64,000 bases of DNA. Source: Arthrobacter sp. 135MFCol5.1 (GTDB lineage Bacteria > Actinomycetota > Actinomycetes > Actinomycetales > Micrococcaceae). Within the stretch, counting starts at the first letter, position 1; each line of letters begins with the position of its first letter. The position numbers and the translations under genes are program-made. The stretch spans positions 124,001 through 188,000 of the forward strand of contig NZ_KB895455.1 of the NCBI RefSeq assembly GCF_000374865.1, read 5' to 3'. The notes beneath the pieces are model-generated. The model searched no databases and was not told the DNA's origin. It saw only the letters and a program-made list of their open reading frames with translations. Below, piece by piece: positions 57,185 to 64,000 of the stretch.

Positions 57185-59212
57185 ATGACACAGCAGGAAA
57201 GCCCCGGCCCGTCCAAAGTGTGGAGCAACATTGGGGGCATCGCTTTCGGAGGCGACTACAACCCCGAGCAATGGCCCGCCAGTGTCCGCCTGGAGGATCT
57301 GGACCTCATGCAGGAAGCGGGCGTGAATTTCCTCAGCGTCGGCATTTTCTCCTGGGCCCTGCTGGAACCCGCCGAAGGGCACTACGAGTTCGGCTGGCTG
57401 GACAAAGTACTGGACAACCTCGCCGGGATCGGCGTGAAAGTGGCCCTGGCCACCGCCACCGCCGCACCTCCGGCCTGGCTGGTGCGCAAACACCCGGAAA
57501 TCCTGCCGGTCAGGGCTGACGGGACCGTGCTGGGACCGGGCTCACGGCGGCACTACACGCCGTCGTCGGCCGTGTACCGCCGCTACGCCGCCGGGATCAC
57601 CCGCGCACTCGCCGAACGCTACAAGGACCACCCCGCGCTGGCACTGTGGCATGTGGACAACGAAATGGGCTGCCACGTCTCGGAGTTCTACGGCGAAGAG
57701 GACGCAGCCGCCTTCCGCACCTGGCTTGAACGCCGGTACGGGAGCATCGCTGCCTTGAACGCTTCCTGGGGCACGGCATTCTGGTCCCAGAACTACGGCT
57801 CCTTCGAGGAAATCCTGCCGCCCGCCGTCGCACCGTCCACCCTGAACCCGGGCCAGCAACTGGACTTCCAGCGGTTCAGCTCGTGGGCGCTGATGGACTA
57901 CTACCGGGAGCTGGTGGCCGTCCTTCGCGAGGTGACCCCGGACATCCCCTGCACCACCAACCTGATGGCCTCAAGTGCCACCAAATCCATGGACTACTTC
58001 AGCTGGGCCAAAGACCTGGACGTCATCGCCAACGACCACTACCTCGTGGCCGCGGACCCGGAACGCCACCTGGAACTCGCGTTCAGCGCGGACCTCACGC
58101 GCGGCATTGCGGGCGGTGACCCGTGGATCCTGATGGAACATTCGACGTCGGCGGTCAACTGGCAGCCGCGCAACCAACCCAAGATGCCCGGCGAGATGCT
58201 GCGCAATTCGCTGGCCCACGTGGCCCGCGGGGCGGACGCCGTGATGTTCTTCCAGTGGCGGCAAAGCTTCGCGGGGTCGGAGAAGTTCCACTCCGCCATG
58301 GTGCCGCACGGGGGACGGGACACGCGGGTGTGGCGTGAGGTGGTGGAGCTTGGCGCGGCCCTGCAGCGCCTCGAACCCGTGCGCGGTTCGCGGGTCCAGT
58401 CGCGTGCCGCCATTGTCTTCGACTACGAGGCCTGGTGGGCCAGCGAGATCGACTCCAAACCGAGCATCGACGTGAAGTACCTGGACCTGCTGAGGGCGTT
58501 TCACCGGTCACTGGTCCTGCGCGGAGTCTCCGTGGACCTGGTGCATCCGTCGGCGTCACTTGACGGCTACGACCTGGTGCTGGCGTGCACCCTGTACGCC
58601 GTGTCCGATGAGGACGCCGCCACCATCGCCGCCGCGGCTTCGCGCGGGGCCACGGTCCTGGTCAGCTATTTCAGCGGCATCGTGGACGCTCAGGACCATG
58701 TGCTGCTCGGCGGCTACCCGGGCGCGTTCCGCGATCTCGTGGGCGTCCGGGTGGAGGAGTTTTATCCGCTGCTGGCCGGAGCCCAGCTCAAGTTGAGCGA
58801 CGGGACCACCTCTTCCATCTGGAGCGAGCATGTCCACCCTGCCGGCGCCGAGGTGGTGCAAACCTTTACCGAATACCCGCTGGAGGGGGTTCCCTCCCTG
58901 ACCCGGCGGCCTGTTGGGCCAGGGGCGGCCTGGTACCTGGCCACCCTCCCGGACGCCAACGGCATCGAAGCCCTGGTTGACAAGCTGCTGGCCGAATCGG
59001 GCGTTTCGCCCGTCGCCGCTGCCGATCCCGGGGTGGAACTGGTGCGGCGCCTGTCCGCCGACGGGCGCAGCTTCCTGTTCGCCATCAACCACACGAGGGC
59101 GGATGCCGCCGTCTCAGCCACTGGCCAGGACCTGCTGACCGGTGGCCCCTTCCCGGGCACCGTTCCTGCCGGCGGCGTCGCGGTGGTGGCGGAGGGCCAG
59201 GCACAGTCCTAA
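57185..59212 (+). CDS. Beta-galactosidase (GH42)
   Basis: A 675-residue enzyme of GH42. N-terminal GGDYNPEQWP and SVGIFSWALLEPAEGHYEFG are family marks. The acid/base glutamate is in LWHVDNEMGCH and the nucleophile glutamate in WILMEHSTSAVNWQPRN. The middle trimerisation and C-terminal domains follow, and there is no signal peptide. An AAAGGAG ribosome site lies 4 nt before the ATG. It probably hydrolyses imported galacto-oligosaccharides from galactan or plant cell wall. Confidence 0.95.
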   Translation: MTQQESPGPSKVWSNIGGIAFGGDYNPEQWPASVRLEDLDLMQEAGVNFLSVGIFSWALLEPAEGHYEFGWLDKVLDNLAGIGVKVALATATAAPPAWLVRKHPEILPVRADGTVLGPGSRRHYTPSSAVYRRYAAGITRALAERYKDHPALALWHVDNEMGCHVSEFYGEEDAAAFRTWLERRYGSIAALNASWGTAFWSQNYGSFEEILPPAVAPSTLNPGQQLDFQRFSSWALMDYYRELVAVLREVTPDIPCTTNLMASSATKSMDYFSWAKDLDVIANDHYLVAADPERHLELAFSADLTRGIAGGDPWILMEHSTSAVNWQPRNQPKMPGEMLRNSLAHVARGADAVMFFQWRQSFAGSEKFHSAMVPHGGRDTRVWREVVELGAALQRLEPVRGSRVQSRAAIVFDYEAWWASEIDSKPSIDVKYLDLLRAFHRSLVLRGVSVDLVHPSASLDGYDLVLACTLYAVSDEDAATIAAAASRGATVLVSYFSGIVDAQDHVLLGGYPGAFRDLVGVRVEEFYPLLAGAQLKLSDGTTSSIWSEHVHPAGAEVVQTFTEYPLEGVPSLTRRPVGPGAAWYLATLPDANGIEALVDKLLAESGVSPVAAADPGVELVRRLSADGRSFLFAINHTRADAAVSATGQDLLTGGPFPGTVPAGGVAVVAEGQAQS

Positions 59213-59220
59213 GGACGGCC

Positions 59221-59377
59221 GACGGCGGCACCGGCTTGGGTGCCGCCGTCCACGGAACGCTCGGTCCCGTTAAAAGTGGACTGCGCCTTAAACACCTCCG
59301 CCCCGGAAAGGAACCATCGGTTCCCGCCGGGGCGGAGCTGCCACCCGCCGTCGGACGCCTCGGGCGGGGAGGCGTCC
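59221..59377. terminator. Three consecutive hairpins between convergent genes
   Basis: First: 12-bp perfect stem 59221-59232 / 59239-59250. Second: compound stem 59296-59306 / 59327-59337 (11 bp) enclosing GGAACC/GGTTCC. Third: GGACGCCTC 59353-59361 with GAGGCGTCC 59369-59377. None has a long T-run. They lie between the convergent GH42 and binding-protein genes and should stop both transcripts. Confidence 0.7.
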
Positions 59378-59414
59378 ACCCGTGTTGTCCGGAGCCGTGT
59401 TGGCGGTGTGAAGA

Positions 59415-60773
59415 TCAGCTGCTGATGGCGGACTTCATCTCGTCCGTGGCCTTCTTTCCCGCGTCGGCCGGGGACAAGCGGTCAAACAGGACTTCCGAGG
59501 TGTAGCGCTTGATGATTTCCTGGATCGCTCCCGCACCCTTTGGCGGCGGCGCCGGGGCTTCGCCGAGTTCGCCTTTGATCTGATCGATGAAGGTGACCAC
59601 CTTGACGTCTGCCGGGGTCAGTTTGGGCTGGATGGCTGCCCGGACATCAGCGTTGGGATACACACCACGGTCCGCCAGGAGCGCTTCACCGGCTTTGACG
59701 TTGTTGGTCAGGAAGTTGATGAACTTGGCCGTTTCCTGCGGGTGCTTGGTGCGCGAGGAAGCGGACCAGAACTGCGAGGCTTTGTACCAAAGCTCCGCAT
59801 CGGCTGCCGATCCCGTCTTGGTGGGGAACCGCAGGATCTTGAGGTCTCCGCCGCTGGCCTTCTCCAGGGCTGGCGCCTGGTTGGACCACCAGAACGCCAT
59901 GGCGTTCTTGCCGGTCGCCAGGCCGCTCTGGTCAAGGGGCGCAGCCTCAGCCTCGACCACCTCCGATGCGGAAGGCACCGCCTTCTTCTGGCTCAGCTCC
60001 TTCAGGAATGCCCACCATTCGGCGATGTCACCGGACTCAAAGCCCAGCTTGCCGTCGGATGTGTAGAGGGACTTGCCGTCCTGCCGGAGCCAGACGCCCA
60101 AGGAGGCCTCATCCGTTCCGTACGCTGCCGCTCCGTAGGTGCCCTTGGGCGACTTCGCGGTGATCTCGGCGGCGATCCGGCCGAAATCGTCCCAGGTCCA
60201 TTTGGTGTCATCCGGCAGCGGAACTCCGGCGGCCTGGAAGACTGCGGGATTGGCCAGGATGGTGGCGGCGTTGATGCCGGCCGCGATGCCCGTCAGGCCC
60301 TTCTGGCTCTTGCCTGCATTCAGGGCCGCCTCATCCAGCTTGGAGGTGTCGATGTCGTACTTGGACAGATCCAGGAGGGCGCCGCGGCTGGAGTACTCGG
60401 TGATGTATTTCTCGTCCATCTGGATGATGTCCGGGGCGTCGTTGGCTGCCACCTGGGTGGCGAGCTTGTCCCAGTAACCGCTCCAGTCGCCGAATTCCGG
60501 TTTGATCTTGATTTTGGGGTTTTCGGCTTCGAACTGCTTGATGGCTTCCTGCGTCAGCTGGGCGCGCTTGTCGCCGCCCCACCAGGAGAAGCGAAGCTCA
60601 ACGGTTCCGTCGGCGCTCTGCGGAGCTGCTCCACCGCCGCAGGCACTGAGGGCCATGACGGCGGCGACTGCGGCTGCGACAGCACCCGCCGTACGGGTTC
60701 GGCGCGATGAGCGTGACGGTGGTGCCCCTGCCGGCTGCTTGGCAGCGGATGCAGGACGGGGAAAAAGCGGCAC
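59415..60773 (-). CDS. Sugar-binding lipoprotein of ABC importer
   Basis: A 452-residue family 1 binding protein. A basic N-terminal region with SRRTRT leads into a hydrophobic stretch and lipobox LSAC. Body: LRFSWWGGDKRAQLTQEAIK, GDWSGYWDKLATQVA and TKWTWDDFGRIAAEI. The GTG at 60773 has GGAG 7 nt upstream; the frame is open to 60884 but that would include the operator palindrome and no signal. It follows the permease pair on the same strand but has its own promoter. A second, divergent binding protein starts at 63250. Confidence 0.9.
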   Translation of the reverse strand: MPLFPRPASAAKQPAGAPPSRSSRRTRTAGAVAAAVAAVMALSACGGGAAPQSADGTVELRFSWWGGDKRAQLTQEAIKQFEAENPKIKIKPEFGDWSGYWDKLATQVAANDAPDIIQMDEKYITEYSSRGALLDLSKYDIDTSKLDEAALNAGKSQKGLTGIAAGINAATILANPAVFQAAGVPLPDDTKWTWDDFGRIAAEITAKSPKGTYGAAAYGTDEASLGVWLRQDGKSLYTSDGKLGFESGDIAEWWAFLKELSQKKAVPSASEVVEAEAAPLDQSGLATGKNAMAFWWSNQAPALEKASGGDLKILRFPTKTGSAADAELWYKASQFWSASSRTKHPQETAKFINFLTNNVKAGEALLADRGVYPNADVRAAIQPKLTPADVKVVTFIDQIKGELGEAPAPPPKGAGAIQEIIKRYTSEVLFDRLSPADAGKKATDEMKSAISS

Positions 60774-60866
60774 TGTGTAACTCCGATCTTCTTTGATCCA
60801 GGTGCGGTGATGTTGGGGGGTGGCCGGGGGCGGAGCCGTCGAGGTTTCGAAGAGGGCCTCAGGCCG

Positions 60867-60915
60867 TGAAAGCGCTTTCTGCATCTAATACTACAAGTCT
60901 AAAACTTGTATTACA
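60867..60915 (-). promoter_or_regulatory. Promoter with two kinds of operator before the binding-protein gene
   Basis: On the minus strand -35 TTGTAA (60910-60915) and -10 TAGTAT (60887-60892) are 17 bp apart. The palindrome GAAAGCGCTTTC (60867-60878) lies just downstream and is LacI-like. Two overlapping palindromes with TACAAG/CTTGTA halves cover the promoter: TACAAGT / ACTTGTA (60891-60909) and CTTGTATTACAAG. These resemble GntR-type sites. Confidence 0.75.
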
Positions 60916-61026
60916 AGGTGTTCGGCGAAGTGCATCCGCCCCGTGACGCGCGAACGGCCCGCCGCTGGCGACGGGCCGTTCAAACAGGTGGTGCAGGGGG
61001 TGCGTGGCGCCGGGTGCGGCCCGGCG

Positions 61027-61971
61027 TTACTTGATGCCCGTGGTGGCGATGCCCTTGATCAGGAACCGCTGGCCGAACAGGAACACCAGGAAGACCGGCA
61101 GCAGGGACACGATGGACATGGCGAACAAGGATCCCCAGCTGGTGGCGGACTGCGAGTCGACGAACGCGCGCAGTGCCACGGGAACGGTGAACATATCCGG
61201 GTCCGTGAGGTAGATCAGGGCGCCGAAGAAGTCGTTCCAGGTCCAGATGAACGTGAAGATCGTGGTAGTGGCCAGGGCCGGCACCATCAGCGGCAGGATT
61301 ACGCGAAGGAAGATGCGCGGATGGCCGGCTCCGTCGATCCTCGCGGCCTCGTCAAGCTCCTTGGGGATGCCGCGGATGAACTGCACCATGAGGAAGACGA
61401 AGAACGCATCCGTGGCAAGCAGCTTGGGAACGATCAGCGGCCAGAAAGTGTTCACCCAGCCGATCTGCGAGAACAGGATGTATTGCGGCACGATCACCAC
61501 GTGGAACGGGAGCATGATGGTCAGCAGCATGATGCCGAAGAACAGCTTCTTGGCGGTGAACTGCAGCCGCGCGAACGCGTAGGCAGCCATCGAGCATGAG
61601 ACCAGGTTGCCCAGGATCGAGCCGATCACCACGATCGCGGAGTTGATCATGTAGTGGCCGAACGGGTGCGTCAGGGCCGACCATCCGGAGGTGTAGTTGC
61701 TCATTTCCAGGCTGTTCAGCCACAGGCCCGGTTCACGGAAGATCAGGTCATTCGGCCGCAGCGAGGAGACCACCATCCACAGGAGCGGATAGATCATCAG
61801 CCCGCCGGCCAGGATCAGGATCCCGTGCTTCATCAGCGATTTACCGCGCTGGGCCCTGCTGAAGGCCAGCGTTCCCCGGGACTCGCGGACCCTGGGCTTG
61901 CGGTTCGTAGGCTTGCCGGCGCCCCCGGACTTCTTCTCCGGGGTGGGCAGCGTCTCAAGCTTAGTCGTCAT
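61027..61971 (-). CDS. Carbohydrate ABC transporter permease (MalG type)
   Basis: A 314-residue permease. A Lys/Pro-rich cytoplasmic tail precedes HGILILAGGLMIYPLLWMVV; then FHVVIVPQYILFSQIGWVNT and the EAA loop DEAARIDGAGHPRIFLRVIL, ending IKGIATTGIK. The ATG at 61971 overlaps the partner permease by 11 nt. The frame is open upstream but overlaps the partner. Its stop is about 250 bp from the binding-protein gene at 60773, which has its own promoter. Confidence 0.92.
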   Translation of the reverse strand: MTTKLETLPTPEKKSGGAGKPTNRKPRVRESRGTLAFSRAQRGKSLMKHGILILAGGLMIYPLLWMVVSSLRPNDLIFREPGLWLNSLEMSNYTSGWSALTHPFGHYMINSAIVVIGSILGNLVSCSMAAYAFARLQFTAKKLFFGIMLLTIMLPFHVVIVPQYILFSQIGWVNTFWPLIVPKLLATDAFFVFLMVQFIRGIPKELDEAARIDGAGHPRIFLRVILPLMVPALATTTIFTFIWTWNDFFGALIYLTDPDMFTVPVALRAFVDSQSATSWGSLFAMSIVSLLPVFLVFLFGQRFLIKGIATTGIK

Positions 61972-62905
61972 AGAAAACCCAATACTTAGAAGCGATGAAG
62001 TTGATGGCGGTGAAGACGCCGATGATAAGCAGCAGCACCCACGCCATGGCTGAGGCGTAGCCCATGTCGAACTGGCCGAAGCCCTTTTGGTAGAGGTACA
62101 ACGTAAAGAACATCGTTGAGTCCGAAGGTCCGCCGTTGCCGCCGGAGACGATGAACGCCTGGGTGAAGGACTGGAACGAACCGATGATCTGCAGGACCAG
62201 GTTGAAGAAGATGATCGGGCTGAGCATCGGCATGGTGATCCGCCAGAACTGCTGGAGCGTGGTGGCACCATCCACCCTGGCCGCCTCGTAGTACATGTTG
62301 GGGATCTGGCGCAGGCCCGCGAGGAAGATGATCATCGGAGCGCCAAAGGTCCAGACGTGCAGCAGGATGATCGATCCCAGGGCCGTGCTGGGATCCGAGA
62401 TCCAGCCGGGACCCTGAATGCCGAACATGGCCAGGACCTGGTTCACCAGGCCGGTGGTGCCGAAGATCTGCTTCCACAGGATGGCGACGGCGACCGAACC
62501 GCCCAGCAGCGACGGCAAGTAGAACACGGAACGGTAGAACGGAAGGCCGCGGAGCCCCTTGTCCAGGACGAGCGCGATCAGCAGTGCCACGGCCAGCTGC
62601 AGTGGAACACCCACCAGGACGTAGGTGAACGTAACCCGCAACGAGTTGTGCAGCCGGGCGTCGCTGAGCATCCTGGTGAAGTTGTCCAGCCCCGTCCACT
62701 CGGGCGGCTGCAGCAGGTTGTAGTCCGTAAACGAAAGGTAGAGGGACATCAACATGGGGCCGATGGTGATGGCCACCAAACCCACCAGCCACGGGAGCAG
62801 GAAAATGTAGGCGGCCTTGTTGTCCCGCCTGTTGGCCTTCTTCTCCTCAGCGGTGGCTTTGCCCTTCCGCCGGCTCAACGAAGACAGTTCGCTGATGGCG
62901 CTCAC
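61961..62905 (-). CDS. Sugar ABC transporter permease (MalF type)
   Basis: A 314-residue permease: AAYIFLLPWLVGLVAITIGP, YLSFTDYNLLQPPEWTGLDN, and the EAA loop MYYEAARVDGATTLQQFWRI. The GTG at 62905 is chosen since GGAG lies 8 nt upstream, and it overlaps (GTGA) the stop of a 29-codon frame upstream. Partner of the permease at 61971. Confidence 0.92.
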   Translation of the reverse strand: MSAISELSSLSRRKGKATAEEKKANRRDNKAAYIFLLPWLVGLVAITIGPMLMSLYLSFTDYNLLQPPEWTGLDNFTRMLSDARLHNSLRVTFTYVLVGVPLQLAVALLIALVLDKGLRGLPFYRSVFYLPSLLGGSVAVAILWKQIFGTTGLVNQVLAMFGIQGPGWISDPSTALGSIILLHVWTFGAPMIIFLAGLRQIPNMYYEAARVDGATTLQQFWRITMPMLSPIIFFNLVLQIIGSFQSFTQAFIVSGGNGGPSDSTMFFTLYLYQKGFGQFDMGYASAMAWVLLLIIGVFTAINFIASKYWVFYDD

Positions 62906-62991
62906 GGTTGCTGCTCCATCACGGACAGCAGGCAAGCGTCGGCCGGCAGCGGGGCCGGACGGCGCGTCTTGGGAATATGCTTTGCGGCCAT
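62902..62991 (-). CDS. Possible 29-residue peptide coupled to permease
   Basis: A short frame starting MAAKHIPKTRRPAPLPADA. It has the best ribosome site in the region (AAAGGAG, 5 nt before the ATG). Its TGA stop overlaps the permease GTG (GTGA). It could be a translated upstream frame that couples translation into the permease gene. The peptide has no recognised family. It may be only a regulatory frame or chance. Confidence 0.45.
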   Translation of the reverse strand: MAAKHIPKTRRPAPLPADACLLSVMEQQP

Positions 62992-63146
62992 GTGGTCTCC
63001 TTTGGTCATCGTGGCCTCCACGTTTCGGTCATCGCCAGGCGATGGGGGTTCGGGACTCCCTTCGCGGGCCCGCTGCATGCCCGTCAGGGCTGGAGCAGTT
63101 CCGCCCGCCGGGAGCGTCGTTCTAGAAAGCGGCTCCGTACCAAAGT

Positions 63147-63202
63147 AAACGGTTTCTTGACTCCTGTACAGCCCTTTGTTAGTTTTTGAGAAAACGTTTT
63201 CT
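63147..63202 (+). promoter_or_regulatory. Promoter with LacI-type operators before the second binding protein
   Basis: -35 TTGACT (63157-63162) and -10 TAGTTT (63180-63185) are 17 bp apart. The perfect 14-bp palindrome AGAAAACGTTTTCT (63189-63202) covers the likely start of transcription. AAACGGTTT (about 63147-63155) abuts the -35. Both are LacI-like. No ATPase or regulator gene is in the window for this operon. Confidence 0.8.
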
Positions 63203-63249
63203 GTTGCATCTGGCAAGGGGACGCGACCACCAGAATAAGGGGGACAACA

Positions 63250-64000
63250 ATGAGGTTTGGTCTCAGGAAATCGGTCATGGGAATCACCGGCGCCGCCGCC
63301 GCGCTGGCCATGGTCCTTACCGGCTGCGGCAACAGCCCGCAGGCCGGGAAAGTGGGGACTGCGGAGGATCCCGTCACCATCCGGTTCGCCTGGTGGGGCA
63401 ACGACTCCAGGGCGAAGACCACCATGGAGGTCATCAAAGCATTTGAAGCCGCCAACCCCACTATCAAGGTCCAGGGCGAGAACACCGAATTCAGCTCCTA
63501 CTGGGACAAAATGGCCACCCAGATCGCCGGCGGAACCACCCCGGACGTCATCGCCATGAGCGGCGCCTATCCCAGCGAATACTCCAGCCGCGGCGTCCTC
63601 CTGGACCTCGACAAGGTGAAGGACCAGATCGACACCTCGAAGTTCGCCGACGGGACCGTTGAGCTGGGCAAGATCAACGGAAAGCAGTACACCATTACCG
63701 CGGGCGTCAACTCCATGTCCATGGTCCTGGACCCCAAGGTCTTCGAGGCCGCCGGCGTGCCGCTGCCGGACGACGAAACCTGGACCTGGGACGACTACGC
63801 ACGGATCGCCGCCGAAATCACCAAGAAGTCGCCGGCCGGCACCTTCGGCACGACCCCCATGGCCAACGACTCCTTCCTCGCCGTCTGGGCACGCCAGAAT
63901 GGCCAGGAGCTCTACACGGACGACGGCAAGAAGATGGGCATCAGCGAGGACACGCTCGCCAAGTGGTTTGAGCTCAACAAGAAGCTGATGGAAACCGGCG
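63250..64000 (+). CDS. Sugar-binding lipoprotein, N-terminal part (runs off window)
   Basis: The first 250 codons of a family 1 binding protein. Signal RFGLRKSVMGITGAAAALAM ends in lipobox LTGC. Body: IRFAWWGNDSRAKTTMEVIK, YWDKMATQIAGGTTPDVIAM, EYSSRGVLLDLDKV and ETWTWDDYARIAAEI. It is clearly related to the binding protein at 59415-60773 and flanks the same permease pair, on the opposite strand. The ATG at 63250 sits about 10 nt after GGGGG/GACA; the ribosome site is weak. Confidence 0.9.
   Translation, partial: MRFGLRKSVMGITGAAAALAMVLTGCGNSPQAGKVGTAEDPVTIRFAWWGNDSRAKTTMEVIKAFEAANPTIKVQGENTEFSSYWDKMATQIAGGTTPDVIAMSGAYPSEYSSRGVLLDLDKVKDQIDTSKFADGTVELGKINGKQYTITAGVNSMSMVLDPKVFEAAGVPLPDDETWTWDDYARIAAEITKKSPAGTFGTTPMANDSFLAVWARQNGQELYTDDGKKMGISEDTLAKWFELNKKLMETG

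Noticed and set aside
1..64000. Mobile elements, prophage, tRNA and rRNA genes
   Set aside because: No transposase, integrase, terminal repeats, cloverleaf or rRNA sequence was recognised. The small HTH protein at 29116 is called excisionase-type only for its fold.

Overview
The window looks like chromosomal DNA from a high-GC actinobacterium of the Arthrobacter/Pseudarthrobacter type. GC is high throughout. Several starts are GTG or TTG, and many promoters seem to give leaderless mRNAs. The core genes also fit: menaquinone genes, the ResB/CcsB cytochrome c system, Rex, the small ribosomal protein bS22, and an actinobacterial excisionase-type regulator. I see no rRNA, tRNA, insertion sequence, prophage or CRISPR array. 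No gap between genes exceeds about 250 bp.

Layout, left to right. 1-6.1 kb: the end of an amino-acid permease, a CPBP membrane protease, and a minus-strand sugar ABC operon (binding protein, two permeases, a lyase-like protein of unknown specificity). 6.2-11.2 kb: a VOC protein, menB-menE-menA, and small membrane proteins. 11.2-19.9 kb: a five-gene minus-strand cluster reading Hsp70-like membrane protein, LuxR-type regulator, IniB-like protein, and two dynamin-like GTPases in the order of mycobacterial IniA and IniC. This is the most interesting system in the window. 20-25 kb: cytochrome c maturation operon (histidine phosphatase, resA, ccdA, resB, ccsB). 25.1-30.8 kb: yceI, a protein with PQYGQN repeats, rex and a glutaredoxin, a HAD phosphatase, bS22, a small HTH protein, and class I DAHP synthase preceded by an aromatic-rich leader peptide.

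30.8-64 kb is a plant-polysaccharide utilisation region. A long minus-strand operon (rhaM, rhaI, bifunctional aldolase/dehydrogenase, rhaB, lutA, lutB, lutC, esterase) encodes L-rhamnose breakdown through L-lactaldehyde and L-lactate to pyruvate. A divergent LacI-family regulator faces it. Next comes a rhamnogalacturonan-type cluster: DUF1961 protein, SGNH acetylesterase, ABC importer, YesL-like protein, Gfo/Idh/MocA oxidoreductase and GH78 alpha-L-rhamnosidase. LacI-type sites of the form TGAATCGTTNCA occur at the rhaM/LacI gap and at the YesL/oxidoreductase gap, with a looser copy before the ABC binding protein. They suggest one regulator links these operons. Then follow an MFS exporter, a second ABC operon divergent from a GH42 beta-galactosidase, and a third ABC system with two different binding proteins flanking one permease pair. 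The second binding protein runs off the end of the window.

All calls come from reading the sequence and protein motifs; no database search was run.
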